NCBI GenBank assembly: GCA_030737835.1
Contig: CM060854.1
Coordinates: 16,968,859-17,032,858 of the forward strand
Direction: 5' to 3'
From: Acorus gramineus
Taxonomy: Eukaryota > Streptophyta > Magnoliopsida > Acorales > Acoraceae
DNA length: 64,000 nucleotides
Shown here piece after piece: positions 54,726 through 64,000 of the stretch. A model generated the notes under the pieces. The model saw only the letters and a list, made by a program, of their open reading frames with translations, did no database searches and was not told the DNA's origin. The stretch's first letter is position 1. Each line of letters opens with the position of its first letter. Both the position numbers and the translations under genes were made by a program.

Positions 54726-57700
54726 TCATAAACCATGCGGTTCCCTGGAGCTGACAAGAATGCGCGAGAGGCGAAGGACTACTTTAGACATGTCTGGGCG
54801 TCTTTTCCGGTCTTCATCCACACAGTCCTTGGACAAGAGTGCCATCTGTTTTTTTTTCACAAGGAACATGAGAACTTTGGGAAAAGCTGCATATGATTAT
54901 GATAATTTCCTGGTTTTCATATGAATATTGATCCATGTAAACAACATATGTGTGTGTGAGAGAGCATGCGCGAGCACAAACACACCCAGTCCAAGCAACA
55001 AAACTACTCTATAGAGAGCATGGCAAAACATGGATGTATTCTGGATTTTTTGGCACTCTTTTAAGTTTATTTGTCAATGAAAATCAAACAATTAGACACA
55101 ACTTATTGGGGGAGAAATGTCTCGGCTTGGCTTGTTCGGTCTCCAGGGAGTTAATAGGAGGAGAGGATTATTTGGAATCTAAAGAGTCAAACAAAAGCAT
55201 GATCAATAATTTTCTGTTATAGTCCATTAAGTATTCTGAAAGAAAAAGAAATGTACAATTTCCATATATGATATCAAATGCACCTTCAAATCATATAAAA
55301 AAGTTGGGAGTTCTTGACATTTCTATGACAAGAAGAAAGATGAACCTTCATGTGGCTTATGTAACATCATGCAAAATCATGATTTGTTATGTATTTGATG
55401 ATTGTCCTAAGAATATAAACAATAACAAGGAGAACTTGGGAACCTGCAAGAGAGAATCTCTGTGGAAAGAGACAAGAGCAGGGTCCATGCACTCTACCAA
55501 CCGCACAGGTGTATCTTGTCCATCCGCAAAAGCTGATAATATCTGAAGATATAAAGCTGAATCAGCTTTTGATGCATCACCATGTCAAATATATTAATGC
55601 CAGAACTCACAATAAAATAACCAGAAAGCTTCTCAGATAGAAAATTCGACTTTGATAGGAAAATCAAACAAGGAAAATACAGGGAATTACTGAAAATTGT
55701 ACAGATAAAATCATCAAAACAACTGTGGAGAAAGAGGCACTAATGGACCTCTGTCTAGAATTGGTAGAAAAGAAAAGAAACAAATATAGGTATTGTATGT
55801 AGTTATCTACTGGAGTAATAATCACTTAATGATGTAAAAGATCTGGTGATGGGCATTCCTGAATCGTGGGAACTTCCTCCCATATTTGGTCTTCCATTTC
55901 TACCTACCTTCCTCATTTTAAGACTGAACACCATGACCATATCTATCGATTCCAGAGCTATTAATTATTTATAGTTCAACACTCTACCTCAATATTGGAC
56001 ATGAGGGATAGTGCCAGCACTCATCATCCTGTGTGTCCCATAATATTTGGCTTTTTATTGATTCAAACACACAAATCTGATGCATACTTACAAGATCCAC
56101 AACAGATCGATGTCCTGAATGTGGCGCATTTTCTGTATTTGTGTTGTTCATTAGTGCTGGTTGTCCTGTAATTAATTCCATAAGAACAACTCCATATGCA
56201 TATACATCGCTCTTTGGTGTCACACATCCATCTCGAGCATACCTGATTGTCAAGGAAGGTGGAAATGTAAAATATTCAAATATTTAAATTGCAAGTAAAC
56301 AAATGAAAGGACAATAAGATTTCATATTAGAACTGCTGAATGAAAAACCAATTAATCAACTTAAAGAAGAAAATAAAGTGTTTATCTCTAATCTCACTCT
56401 GGAGCCAGATAACCAAAGGTTCCAACAATTTTAGATGTTGTGCTTCCAATTTCTGGGGAGTTCTCAAGTAATTTCACAAGTCCAAAATCTGCAATCTGCA
56501 TAAAGAATCTGAGATAAGTATTGGTGCACTCGTCAACAAAAATTCCAAGTTCAGAGCTACTAATCTCAGATGTGAACCTGTGTTTGGTTGTACTAATTGA
56601 TTTAGAGCTTGCACAGGGTTTAAAAATAATAAAACAATTCAAGAATTAAACTTAAATTTTTCAAGGGAAACCACGGAGAGGTTGAATTTAAAAATAAATA
56701 AAAATAAAGAAGAAAACAACAAAAAATAGTCATGGGAGGAAATAGGAATATGGAAGAGGTGAAAACAAAACTGTATCATTGAAGGCCTGAAATGCACTGA
56801 GAGTTGAAACTGGGCTAGTTATTCATTCCAAAAAGTGGGTTAGTTATTCATTCCAAATGTATGCTTGCTAAAAAACTGAACAGACGTTTTTTTTTTAATC
56901 TTTGTAACAGGCATTCATTTTACTAGAAACATAGTTCATAAAATGTTCAAATGACTGAGGTAAATAACTACCAGTACCAAAACGAAAAAAATATCTAGTA
57001 CATTTCTTTCTAAATTGAGAAAGAAAATGGAACATTTGATAACTCCCACATATTATATTTTCAAAATGACTGAGGTAAATAACTACCAGTACCAAAGCAA
57101 AAAGAATATCTAGTACAGTTCTCTCTAAATTGAGAAAGAAAATGGAACATTTGATAACTCCCACATATTATAATTTCAAATGATGCAAGTATACTTTATG
57201 TGTGGATATCTTGCTGAATTAACTTGTCCAATCAGATGTGTAATAGATTCTCATACTTGAAAGAGAAGAAAATTGAATAACTTGTATTGATGAGTGCTTG
57301 CATTGAGGTTATCCTGTCAGACTATTTACTTTACCTTTTAGAGTTTAAAAAGAATTTTTTTTGAGATCCAGATTTGCTCCAATGCAATTATTTCAGGGGT
57401 TGAGTAGTAGAACAAACTAATACTGAAATTGTTCATGCTTCTCGTTTGTCCCTTGTTTTTTTTTTTTTTTTTTCCTTTCATTTCCCCTTATTTGTTCAAT
57501 AAGTGAATCGCCTTGAATAGAGTTTGACAATCATGAAAAAAAAATCTGTTCATTAAGCATTTTCCTGTGCCAAGTATAACAAATTTTAGTATGTGGAACA
57601 TTGGGATGTAATGGAGTCAGGTTTACCTTTGCTCTGAAGTTAGAGTCCAAGAGAATATTACTTGTCTTTACATCGCGGTGAACATAATAGGGCTTTATGA

Positions 57701-60042
57701 GTTCATGTATATATTCAAGACCCTTTGCTGCATCTAGAGCAATCTGAATTCTGGTTTCCCAAGAAAGAGGTGTATGACCTACAGTATATAAATTAGTGCG
57801 GGTTTAAACTGTATAGCAATTGATGGACATATAATAAAATATAGGAGAAACCATACGAGTGATAATATCTGCCGGAAAAAAAAAAAGAATGTACCCGTCT
57901 TTAAATAGAAATGTGTGGGAATATATAGTTAAATAACCAAGGATATTCTCAAATAAATGAATAAAACGCATTTATTCGATAATGATATTGTTAAGCAAGC
58001 ATTAGAGGATGCCAAAGAAGATCCTCCCACATTTAGCAACTATAAGATCCTGGTGCAAGAATATCCAAACAAAAAAGTTCATAATCCTAGTATAGAAATT
58101 ATGCTCATCAGTATTACCTTTTGCAGAAGGATTATGCAAATGATCACTCAAAGAACCATTTTGTGCGACTTCATATACAAGAAATAGATATTCCCCTCCA
58201 ACAGAATATCCAATAAGCTTAATCTACATTGACATTTAGACAAGAATTACTAGTAAAAAAAATAGATCAAATGTGGAATTAAGTTTTGTTTTCTTTAATG
58301 GAAAAACACAAAGTTCAGTTTTGTTACATAAAGAAAAAAGATATTCATTAGGAAAAGAAAGAGAACAATGATATATACCAAATTGTTATGATGAACTTTA
58401 CAGAGGATATTAAGCTCCGCCAAAAATTCTTTTGACTTGGTATTCTTCATCTGCTTGATAGCCACATCCTGAAGGAACACCAAAAGACGTGACTAGAGGT
58501 ACAACTGCAAATAGACCAATGCAAAACATCGTATAAAAATTACTTGTCCTCTTAATGTTCCATGGTAGACTGATCCATAAGATCCCTGCCCAAGCTTCTG
58601 TGATGCACTAAAGTTCAAAGTGGCATCACAAGTTTCACTGAATGAAAAAATTGTCATTTTGTCGGAAATGAATGATCCAACGGCACTTCCTCCAGATTCT
58701 GTGAAATAAAAAAGAGGAGGAAATTTTCAAGCACGAATGGTATTAGAGCCTCAATGCTGAATGGTTGATTCAATAAGAGGAATATCCAAACACTGTGCAC
58801 CTTCGGATGAAGAATGAGACTTTATAGTGGAAATGCTTTTCTTTTTCTCCAAAGGAAAAGGCATCCGGTAACAATCAAGACATCCAATACCACTTGAGGG
58901 AGCTCCCAGTATTACCTGCTCTTTTCTTTTATGGTTGTAAGTCCAGGAAAAAATCACAATTATAATAAGTATAACTAACGTGGTTGCTGCAGCAATGGCC
59001 AAGATGATGTGAACATGCATTTGGGAAGCTTTTCTTGGATGCGATTCTGTTAGATGGAGGCAAAAAAAAAATTATTAAATGTCAGGAAGAAAAAATGCAA
59101 CCCCAAATATGATAGAATCGTTTGTTTTTTTGCAGAGAGAGAGGAGGATGCAATTTGGAACTAACCATTATCACTGAGCATGGTAAGGTGTTCAAGGCCT
59201 TCACCATTCCATTTACATGCAAAACAAACAATACAGTATTCTTAGTAGCATATATTTATGCATACAAATCATCTGTTCCCATATAAGAAAGCTTTCATAA
59301 TTGAACTCCACGAATCACCACAGACATAAAAATACATTAATTGAGGTGGTTTGAGATCTTATTGTAAATTAAGTGCATATGCTTCAGATCAGATTTTTCA
59401 CACAAATTACTCATATTACCATCCATTCTAGGAATCACATAAAAAACTACAAAACAATAAAAAAGGAAGAAATCCACCTGAAGCGGGAATAAATAATATA
59501 TCTCCTTCATTGATGAGTGTCGGATCCTTGATCATATTCAGCTCTGCAATTTTCTTTACATCTGCTCCAAACCGAGAAGAAATCGTAAACAAATTATCTC
59601 TTGTTTTAACAACATATGTCAGCAATTCCACCCCATCTGCACAGCCGCAAAACAGATCCAAACTCACTGTCATCGACCCAATGAGCATCTTCTCTGGTTT
59701 TTTTACCACAAGACCCCCAAACCTCGAGGAGATGATTTCCCAGGTATCCCCAATATGGACAGTATATTCCATGTGTGATGTGTAGTTACCATGATTGGCC
59801 GGGCAGCTACAACTAATAGAAATCATGAAGCCACCACTAACTGCCCTTCGGACCGATTTAGGATTCACATGGAACAAATTGGCTACATATTCAGAATCTT
59901 CTGATTGTGGGTTCGCAAGATACAGTGACGCTGCGCATGAATCGGTTAGGGAGATATTGCATGGCATTGGCTTTGAATGGAAACAGTGGAAAGCACACAG
60001 AAGAGACATCCAAAACACTGAAACCATCAGAAACTCTCCCAT
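54726..60042 (-). CDS. LysM receptor-like kinase (LYK3/CERK1 class)
   Basis: Eleven exons, GT-AG, all phases consistent, 604 codons: 60042-59478, 59199-59167, 59046-58801, 58698-58544, 58468-58379, 58223-58118, 57778-57627, 56495-56398, 56242-56092, 55542-55444 and 54845-54726. A signal peptide (about 1-23) leads to a three-LysM ectodomain in exon 1 with CxC pairs (CSC, CGC) and the third Lys[21 protein letters not shown]. The membrane helix is [20 protein letters not shown]. The kinase has glycine loop [19 protein letters not shown] lysine, [10 protein letters not shown] (RD type), ADFGLVK and LAPEYARDG, so it should be active. The C-terminus is short, ending about ten residues after RLSRILVSS. 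Family members sense chitin or Nod-type oligosaccharides at the plasma membrane. The 33-nt exon 2 is the least certain. I chose the ATG at 60042 because it starts the signal peptide. Confidence 0.88.
56946..57173. repeat. Tandem duplication in receptor-kinase intron
   Basis: Two ~115 bp units (56946-57059, 57060-57173) sharing GACTGAGGTAAATAACTACC and AAATGGAACATTTGATAACT with few differences. They lie in the large intron between the HRD exon and the DFG exon. Confidence 0.85.
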
Positions 60043-61417
60043 TTTTTTATCGATGAATAGGCGCCTATCGCACACTTTAACTTCAAACACACATTCCCAA
60101 CAATATTTCAAAGTCCCACATAAAGCACTATGGGATTCTTCTCCAGAACTAAATAACAGACAATGGAGAGCGCAAAAAAAAAATGATTCTAAGATGGGTC
60201 CATTACACCATTAATTAAGAACCCAATTTGAATTCTAAAGATTCGATTGGTAAAATCTATCAGTGAATTCTAAAGACTCGATCTTTTTTAACAAATCAAT
60301 CAAAACCCATAACACCCAACAAAGAGATTCAGAATCAGAACCCGGGAAAAGATTAACTGGCTTTCTTGTTCAACGACAGCTAACAAAAGCATTTCAACAA
60401 AAACAAGAAGGGCAAGCGTTGTTTTTACCTGACACGCACGCACCATTGTGTTTTAAAATTCGATCAAAAGACGCGGTTTTGATTCCGGATTTGGGTGCTT
60501 TTTTGTCTTCAAGAGAACAAGACGGTCTTTCTGAGAGCCGGCAATCAATCTATATTTTTTAAATGCTAAGCAGTATCTCTTCTTTGTCTTCTGTGTTTTT
60601 TGTTTTTAATTTTATTTGGCGGGTTTGTTTTGTGTTGATTTTTATTCCATTAGCGCTGTTTGGATGTGCGGTTACTGCTACAATCTGCTCGTGGATATTA
60701 TTAATATGTCCCATCCACTGAGTGCGGTTGTACACAATTTTTTTTTTTTAATCGATAAAAAATCACTTAAATATATATTCGTATTAACAAGATGTATATT
60801 AAAAAAAAAAAACTTATATTTTTTTATAAATATCATTAGAGTATATGTTTCATTAGATAAGATATACAATATTTAAAAAATTTAAAAACACATGTATATT
60901 AAAACTAGAGCTGAAAAAAGAACCATATGTAATACTATCCTTTGCATTTTCATCGATGCATATCTAATCAATATTTTCTTTTCTTTCTATTTTGTTTTCT
61001 TTGTTTCTCTATTCTCCTGTCCCATTTGGTACGTGTTTGTTTTGTTATTTTAAAAAACATGTATCCATGTTCTCTTTCAAAAAAATCTAATCCTTAATGG
61101 GAAAATCACACAATGAGTCTAGTTTGCAAATTCCAATCAAATTGGTAGCCCACACATGTTTTTTATATTTTTATAAGGAAAATGTTACACATAATTAATT
61201 ACACAGTCCAAAACATATATCACACATGTTTTTTATTTTTTTTAAAATTATATTTTATTTAATAAGGTATATACTTTTATAAAATGTAAAGTGTGTACTC
61301 CAATGAATTGAATAATATCATTTATAGAAAATATAAAAAAAAATTAACAAGATATATTCCTCAATACAGTGTGGATGAAACTAATGAGATGTATAGAACT
61401 GTAAAAATGATTGAATG
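60043..61417. other. Upstream region of receptor kinase gene, with MITE-like stretches
   Basis: Contains the kinase promoter and 5' UTR, but no single convincing TATA box. AT-rich stretches at about 60695-60920 and 61187-61417 may be decayed MITEs: the latter ends TATAGAACTGTAAAAATGATTGAATGTGT, whose opening resembles the end of the copy at 8314-8573. No gene seen. Confidence 0.35.
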
Positions 61418-61542
61418 TGTTAGAATCAGATAATAAAATAATAGGAATCTTTGTATTGTACTTAGGGTTTAATCCATTTATATACAAGTACACATAGGAT
61501 TACACATGTAATACACTATGACATAACACATATAATCTAACA
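61418..61542 (-). repeat. Copia 3' LTR, 125 bp
   Basis: Minus-strand TGTTAGATTATATGTG...TTCTAACA, directly after the polypurine tract. Confidence 0.85.
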
Positions 61543-61555
61543 GCCCCCCTCAAAC

Positions 61556-62364
61556 TCATGGTGGATCATACAAGATGAGTTTGCGAATGAGAAACTGAAA
61601 TCGAAGAACTGAATGTGACTTCGTAAAGAATTCAACAAGCTGCTCTGCGGAGGAAATATGCAAAAGCGATACTGTCTCTGCAAGGAAGTGCTGGCAAACG
61701 AAATGACAATCGATCTCAATGTGTTTGGTCTTTTCGTGAAAGACTGGATTGCTAGCTATCTGAATAGCAGACCGGTTATCACAATGAATAGGCCGGAGTA
61801 GGACTAGTCATAGTGACTCCTAAGTTCACTAAGAGACGTCTAAGATGAACAATCTCATTTGTGGTAATAGCCATTGCGATACTCAGCCTCAGTGCTGGAC
61901 AGGGAAACAACTTCTTGTTTTTTGCTGCGCCAAGAGATGATAGAATCTCCAAGAAATATGCAGAACCTAGTGGCAGAGCGTCTAGTGGTCGGATCTTCAA
62001 CCCAATCAGCATCAATATAAGCTCTGAGAACTAGAGTCGAAGAGGACGACAGATATAACGATCTAGTGATAGTACCACATAAATACCTGAGTATACGCAT
62101 AAGAACACCATAATGCACTAATCGAGGGGCCGAGACAAACTGACTAACAATGCTAACAGCATGAGCAATGTCAGTTCTGGTGATGCATAGATATACAAGC
62201 TGACCCACAATCTGTCTGTATCGAGTAGGATTTGAGAGAAGCTCACCATCTATAGGATGAAACTTCACATGAAGCTTGAGAGGAGTATCTACAGTGCGGG
62301 TATCGGAGAGGGCACCACGCTCTAAAATGTCAGTTGTATACATCTGTTGAGAAAGCAGAATCAC
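61556..62364 (-). pseudogene. Copia RT-RNase H remnant
   Basis: Minus-strand frame from 62364: YTTDILERGALSDTRTVDTP, NPTRYRQIVGQLVYLCITRTDIAHAV, AYIDADWVEDPTTRRSATRF, and WRSKKQEVVSLSSTEAEYR (RNase H). A frame change near 61860 leads to TTNEIVHLRRLLVNLG and then, after another shift, to the [16 protein letters not shown] tail near 61700. These are the last domains of a copia polyprotein. Frameshifts and the missing N-terminal part make it non-functional. Confidence 0.85.
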
Positions 62365-62385
62365 ACTCGGATAGGCTTAGAGTGT

Positions 62386-63326
62386 GTTAGGATGCATTGC
62401 ATATAGGGTTTGCATTCTAACTTATTATTTGTTTTTTTATAGCAAAATTTTGATGGAGCAAGCACACATTGGGAGCGCACCAAAGTGGTTATGATTTGTT
62501 TTTGGAGCATTCGATGTGGCTAGGCATTTGCGACATTCAAGAATGTTTGCATGGTTCTAATTGCAATGTGAAAGGCACATTAAAATTTGTGAATGTGCAA
62601 GGCGGTAAATTAATTTTATTTCTTCGTGTTAGAAATGTCATTAGGGTTGTCGTCGTCATAATTGTCCCTTTTGTATTGTACAAGTTGGATCATTTATGGT
62701 ATGGGACGTAAATGGACCTAACTTGTACAATTTGGATGAAAATTGTTTTTCTTGATTTATTTTTTTTGTCATTGTTTGTGTGGCATAAGTTGGACTACCT
62801 GTGGAATGGGACATCGGTAGGCCTGACTTATACAAATGATTGTGTACAATTATGTGTATTGTTGCTCTTGTTTATACTATATAAGTTAAAACACCTATAG
62901 TGTGGGGCGTAGGTGGGCTTAACCTATATAGTAATTGTTGTGATTTGTGAATATTTTCTTGCATTTGTCTGTGTGATATAAGTTAATCCACTTGTAATTT
63001 GGGTCACTATGCATCAGAGTGGCGCAGCGGAAGCATTGTGGATCAAGCTTATATGATTGTTTTATTGTTATGCCATTGTATGATTGTTTGCTTGATATAA
63101 GTTGAAGCTTCAATTTAGAGCATTGGTGGTTCAACTTATATATTAGTTGTTTGTTTGTTATGTATAAGTTGGCTACTTATACCGTTGTTTGTTGTGCTTA
63201 GGTAGTATGAGTCAAACATATGAGCTGATTCATACTATTGTTGTTTGAATGATTGTTTTGTTTGCATTGGATATCATATGTCCATTATTTTGTGTTCTCC
63301 CTTGAATTTTGAGGACAAAATTCCTT
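62386..63326 (+). repeat. Non-coding region with degenerate palindromic tandem units before a PPT
   Basis: Several loosely related units of roughly 60-120 bp (near 62680, 62785, 62875, 62965 and 63095), each pairing a rightward TATAAGTT-like half with a later AACTTATA-like half and a GTGG(G)RCGTAGGTGGGC-type core. No domain-bearing frame. It is probably the 3' internal part of the gypsy element whose LTR starts at 63340. Confidence 0.5.
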
Positions 63327-64000
63327 TAAGGGGGAAGTATGTAACGACTATGGTTTTCCTAGTCGTTTCATGTTTTGTGGCTTGGTTTTGTGCATTGGGT
63401 CATATTCCTACAAGTTTATGGAGGACTTATATATCTCCAATTTCATAAGTTAAGGTATGGTTGGAATCTTTATTCTGTTAGGTTTTTAACGCTTTTTACG
63501 GATTGTGAATCAGATGAGTATCAATCAAGTTAAAGGCCAAACTGTGCTGGGAGGTCGGGCAGAGGAATATTGACGGCTCGAGGGGGAGCCGTCTATTTTT
63601 TTAACTGATTCAATAGGAGCCGTCGATCTGGAAACAGTTTCAAACTCGAATATTTCAGTTTTTAGAAGGATTTAATGTGATTTATTTGATTGGAAGGTGT
63701 CGATTTGTTGTCCCCACATGTATGAGGTCTATTTTAACCTCTCTCTTTCTCTCTCTCTCTCTCCCGTTCCCATTGAAACCCTAAAACCCCAAAGACCTCT
63801 CTCTTTTCTTTTCCCTTGTTTTGGAACTCTCTTGTTAGGATCTCGAGGAAGGAGTTGGATAAGTCAATCCTGATCTCTATTCATGTTATATTTTGATGTT
63901 TGTATTGGTATAGGATGGTCTTACGTATGTACTTTCGGATTCATTGATTTCTTGAGTTTTCTTCTTGAGTTTTTCATAGATTTTGATGTATTTCAAGAAT
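63327..64000 (+). mobile_element. Polypurine tract and start of a gypsy 3' LTR (runs off right edge)
   Basis: GAGGACAAAATTCCTTTAAG followed by GGGGAAGTA and TGTAACGACTATGG (LTR start 63340). The arrangement matches the chromovirus end at 53050-53082 (GAGGACAAAATTTCC, AGGGGGAAGAA, TGTTATAT). The LTR includes a CT microsatellite at 63738-63762. Its end is outside the window. Confidence 0.75.

Larger units (their letters stand above)
61418..62364 (-). mobile_element. Ty1/copia element, 3' end only
   Basis: On the minus strand: end of RT, RNase H, polypurine tract GTTTGAGGGGGGC (61555-61543), then the 3' LTR (61542-61418). The LTR resembles the one at 2708-2840 (TGTTAGATTAT(A/T)(C/T)GTGTTAT and GGATTAAACCCTAAGT in common), so both belong to one family. 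The 5' part is missing beyond about 62365-62385. Confidence 0.85.

Noticed and set aside
54950..55546. Plus-strand frames near the 3' end of the receptor kinase gene
   Set aside because: They overlap minus-strand exons (55444-55542) or introns that fit the kinase model in phase; no domains of their own.
1..64000. CRISPR arrays, tRNA, rRNA or operon structures
   Set aside because: None recognised; repeats present are transposon-derived and the genes have spliceosomal introns.

Overview
This is a nuclear plant genome window, almost certainly from a flowering plant. The evidence is three intron-style plant genes (an NPF6.2-type nitrate transporter, an At5g25400-type sugar-phosphate/phosphate translocator and a LysM receptor kinase) set in long AT-rich spacers packed with plant transposon families (Ty1/copia, Ty3/gypsy Tat, Tekay/Del chromovirus, L1-type LINE, MITEs and foldback elements). 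The lineage cannot be fixed from the sequence. The GC-rich exons of two genes and the very long chromovirus LTRs would suit a monocot or magnoliid, but this is a guess. I recognised no rRNA, tRNA, organellar or bacterial feature.

Layout. 1-2840: 5' half of a minus-strand copia element with LTR and PBS. 5110-8151: complete six-exon NPF6.2-like gene (+), bracketed by two inverted copies of a ~260 bp MITE. 9650-29870: one old LINE broken by two later insertions. The first is a 2.42 kb solo LTR (12373-14792, duplication GAGCA). The second is a near-complete 11.8 kb Tat-lineage gypsy element (15783-27577, duplication ATGAT) with gag, protease, RT-RNase H-aRH-integrase and a separate antisense gene before its 3' LTR. 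29871-34700: spacer. 34710-35789: single-exon translocator gene (-). 36046-38275: two inverted-repeat elements, the larger a ~950 bp palindrome built of tandem units. 42637-43265: broken FAR1/MULE-type coding remnant. 43300-53206: pile of chromovirus LTRs, including one solo LTR (49615-51921, duplication GTCCC) and a heavily deleted element. 53785-54644: third foldback element, ending about 80 bp past the stop codon of the LysM receptor kinase gene (54726-60042, -, 11 exons). 61418-62364: 3' half of another copia element. 63327-64000: PPT and start of a further gypsy LTR.

How the parts relate. The three host genes have unrelated jobs (nitrate transport, endomembrane metabolite transport, recognition of chitin-type oligosaccharides) and are not a functional cluster. 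The main interest lies in the transposons. First, two chromovirus LTRs hold a GC-rich block of 0.7-0.8 kb bounded by good splice sites, and a sister solo LTR lacks the block at that splice boundary, as if an LTR-internal intron had been spliced out before reverse transcription. Second, the Tat element carries an antisense gene with its own TATA box, leader intron and ~295-codon frame. All exon models come from reading frame and splice-site logic by eye, without transcript evidence.
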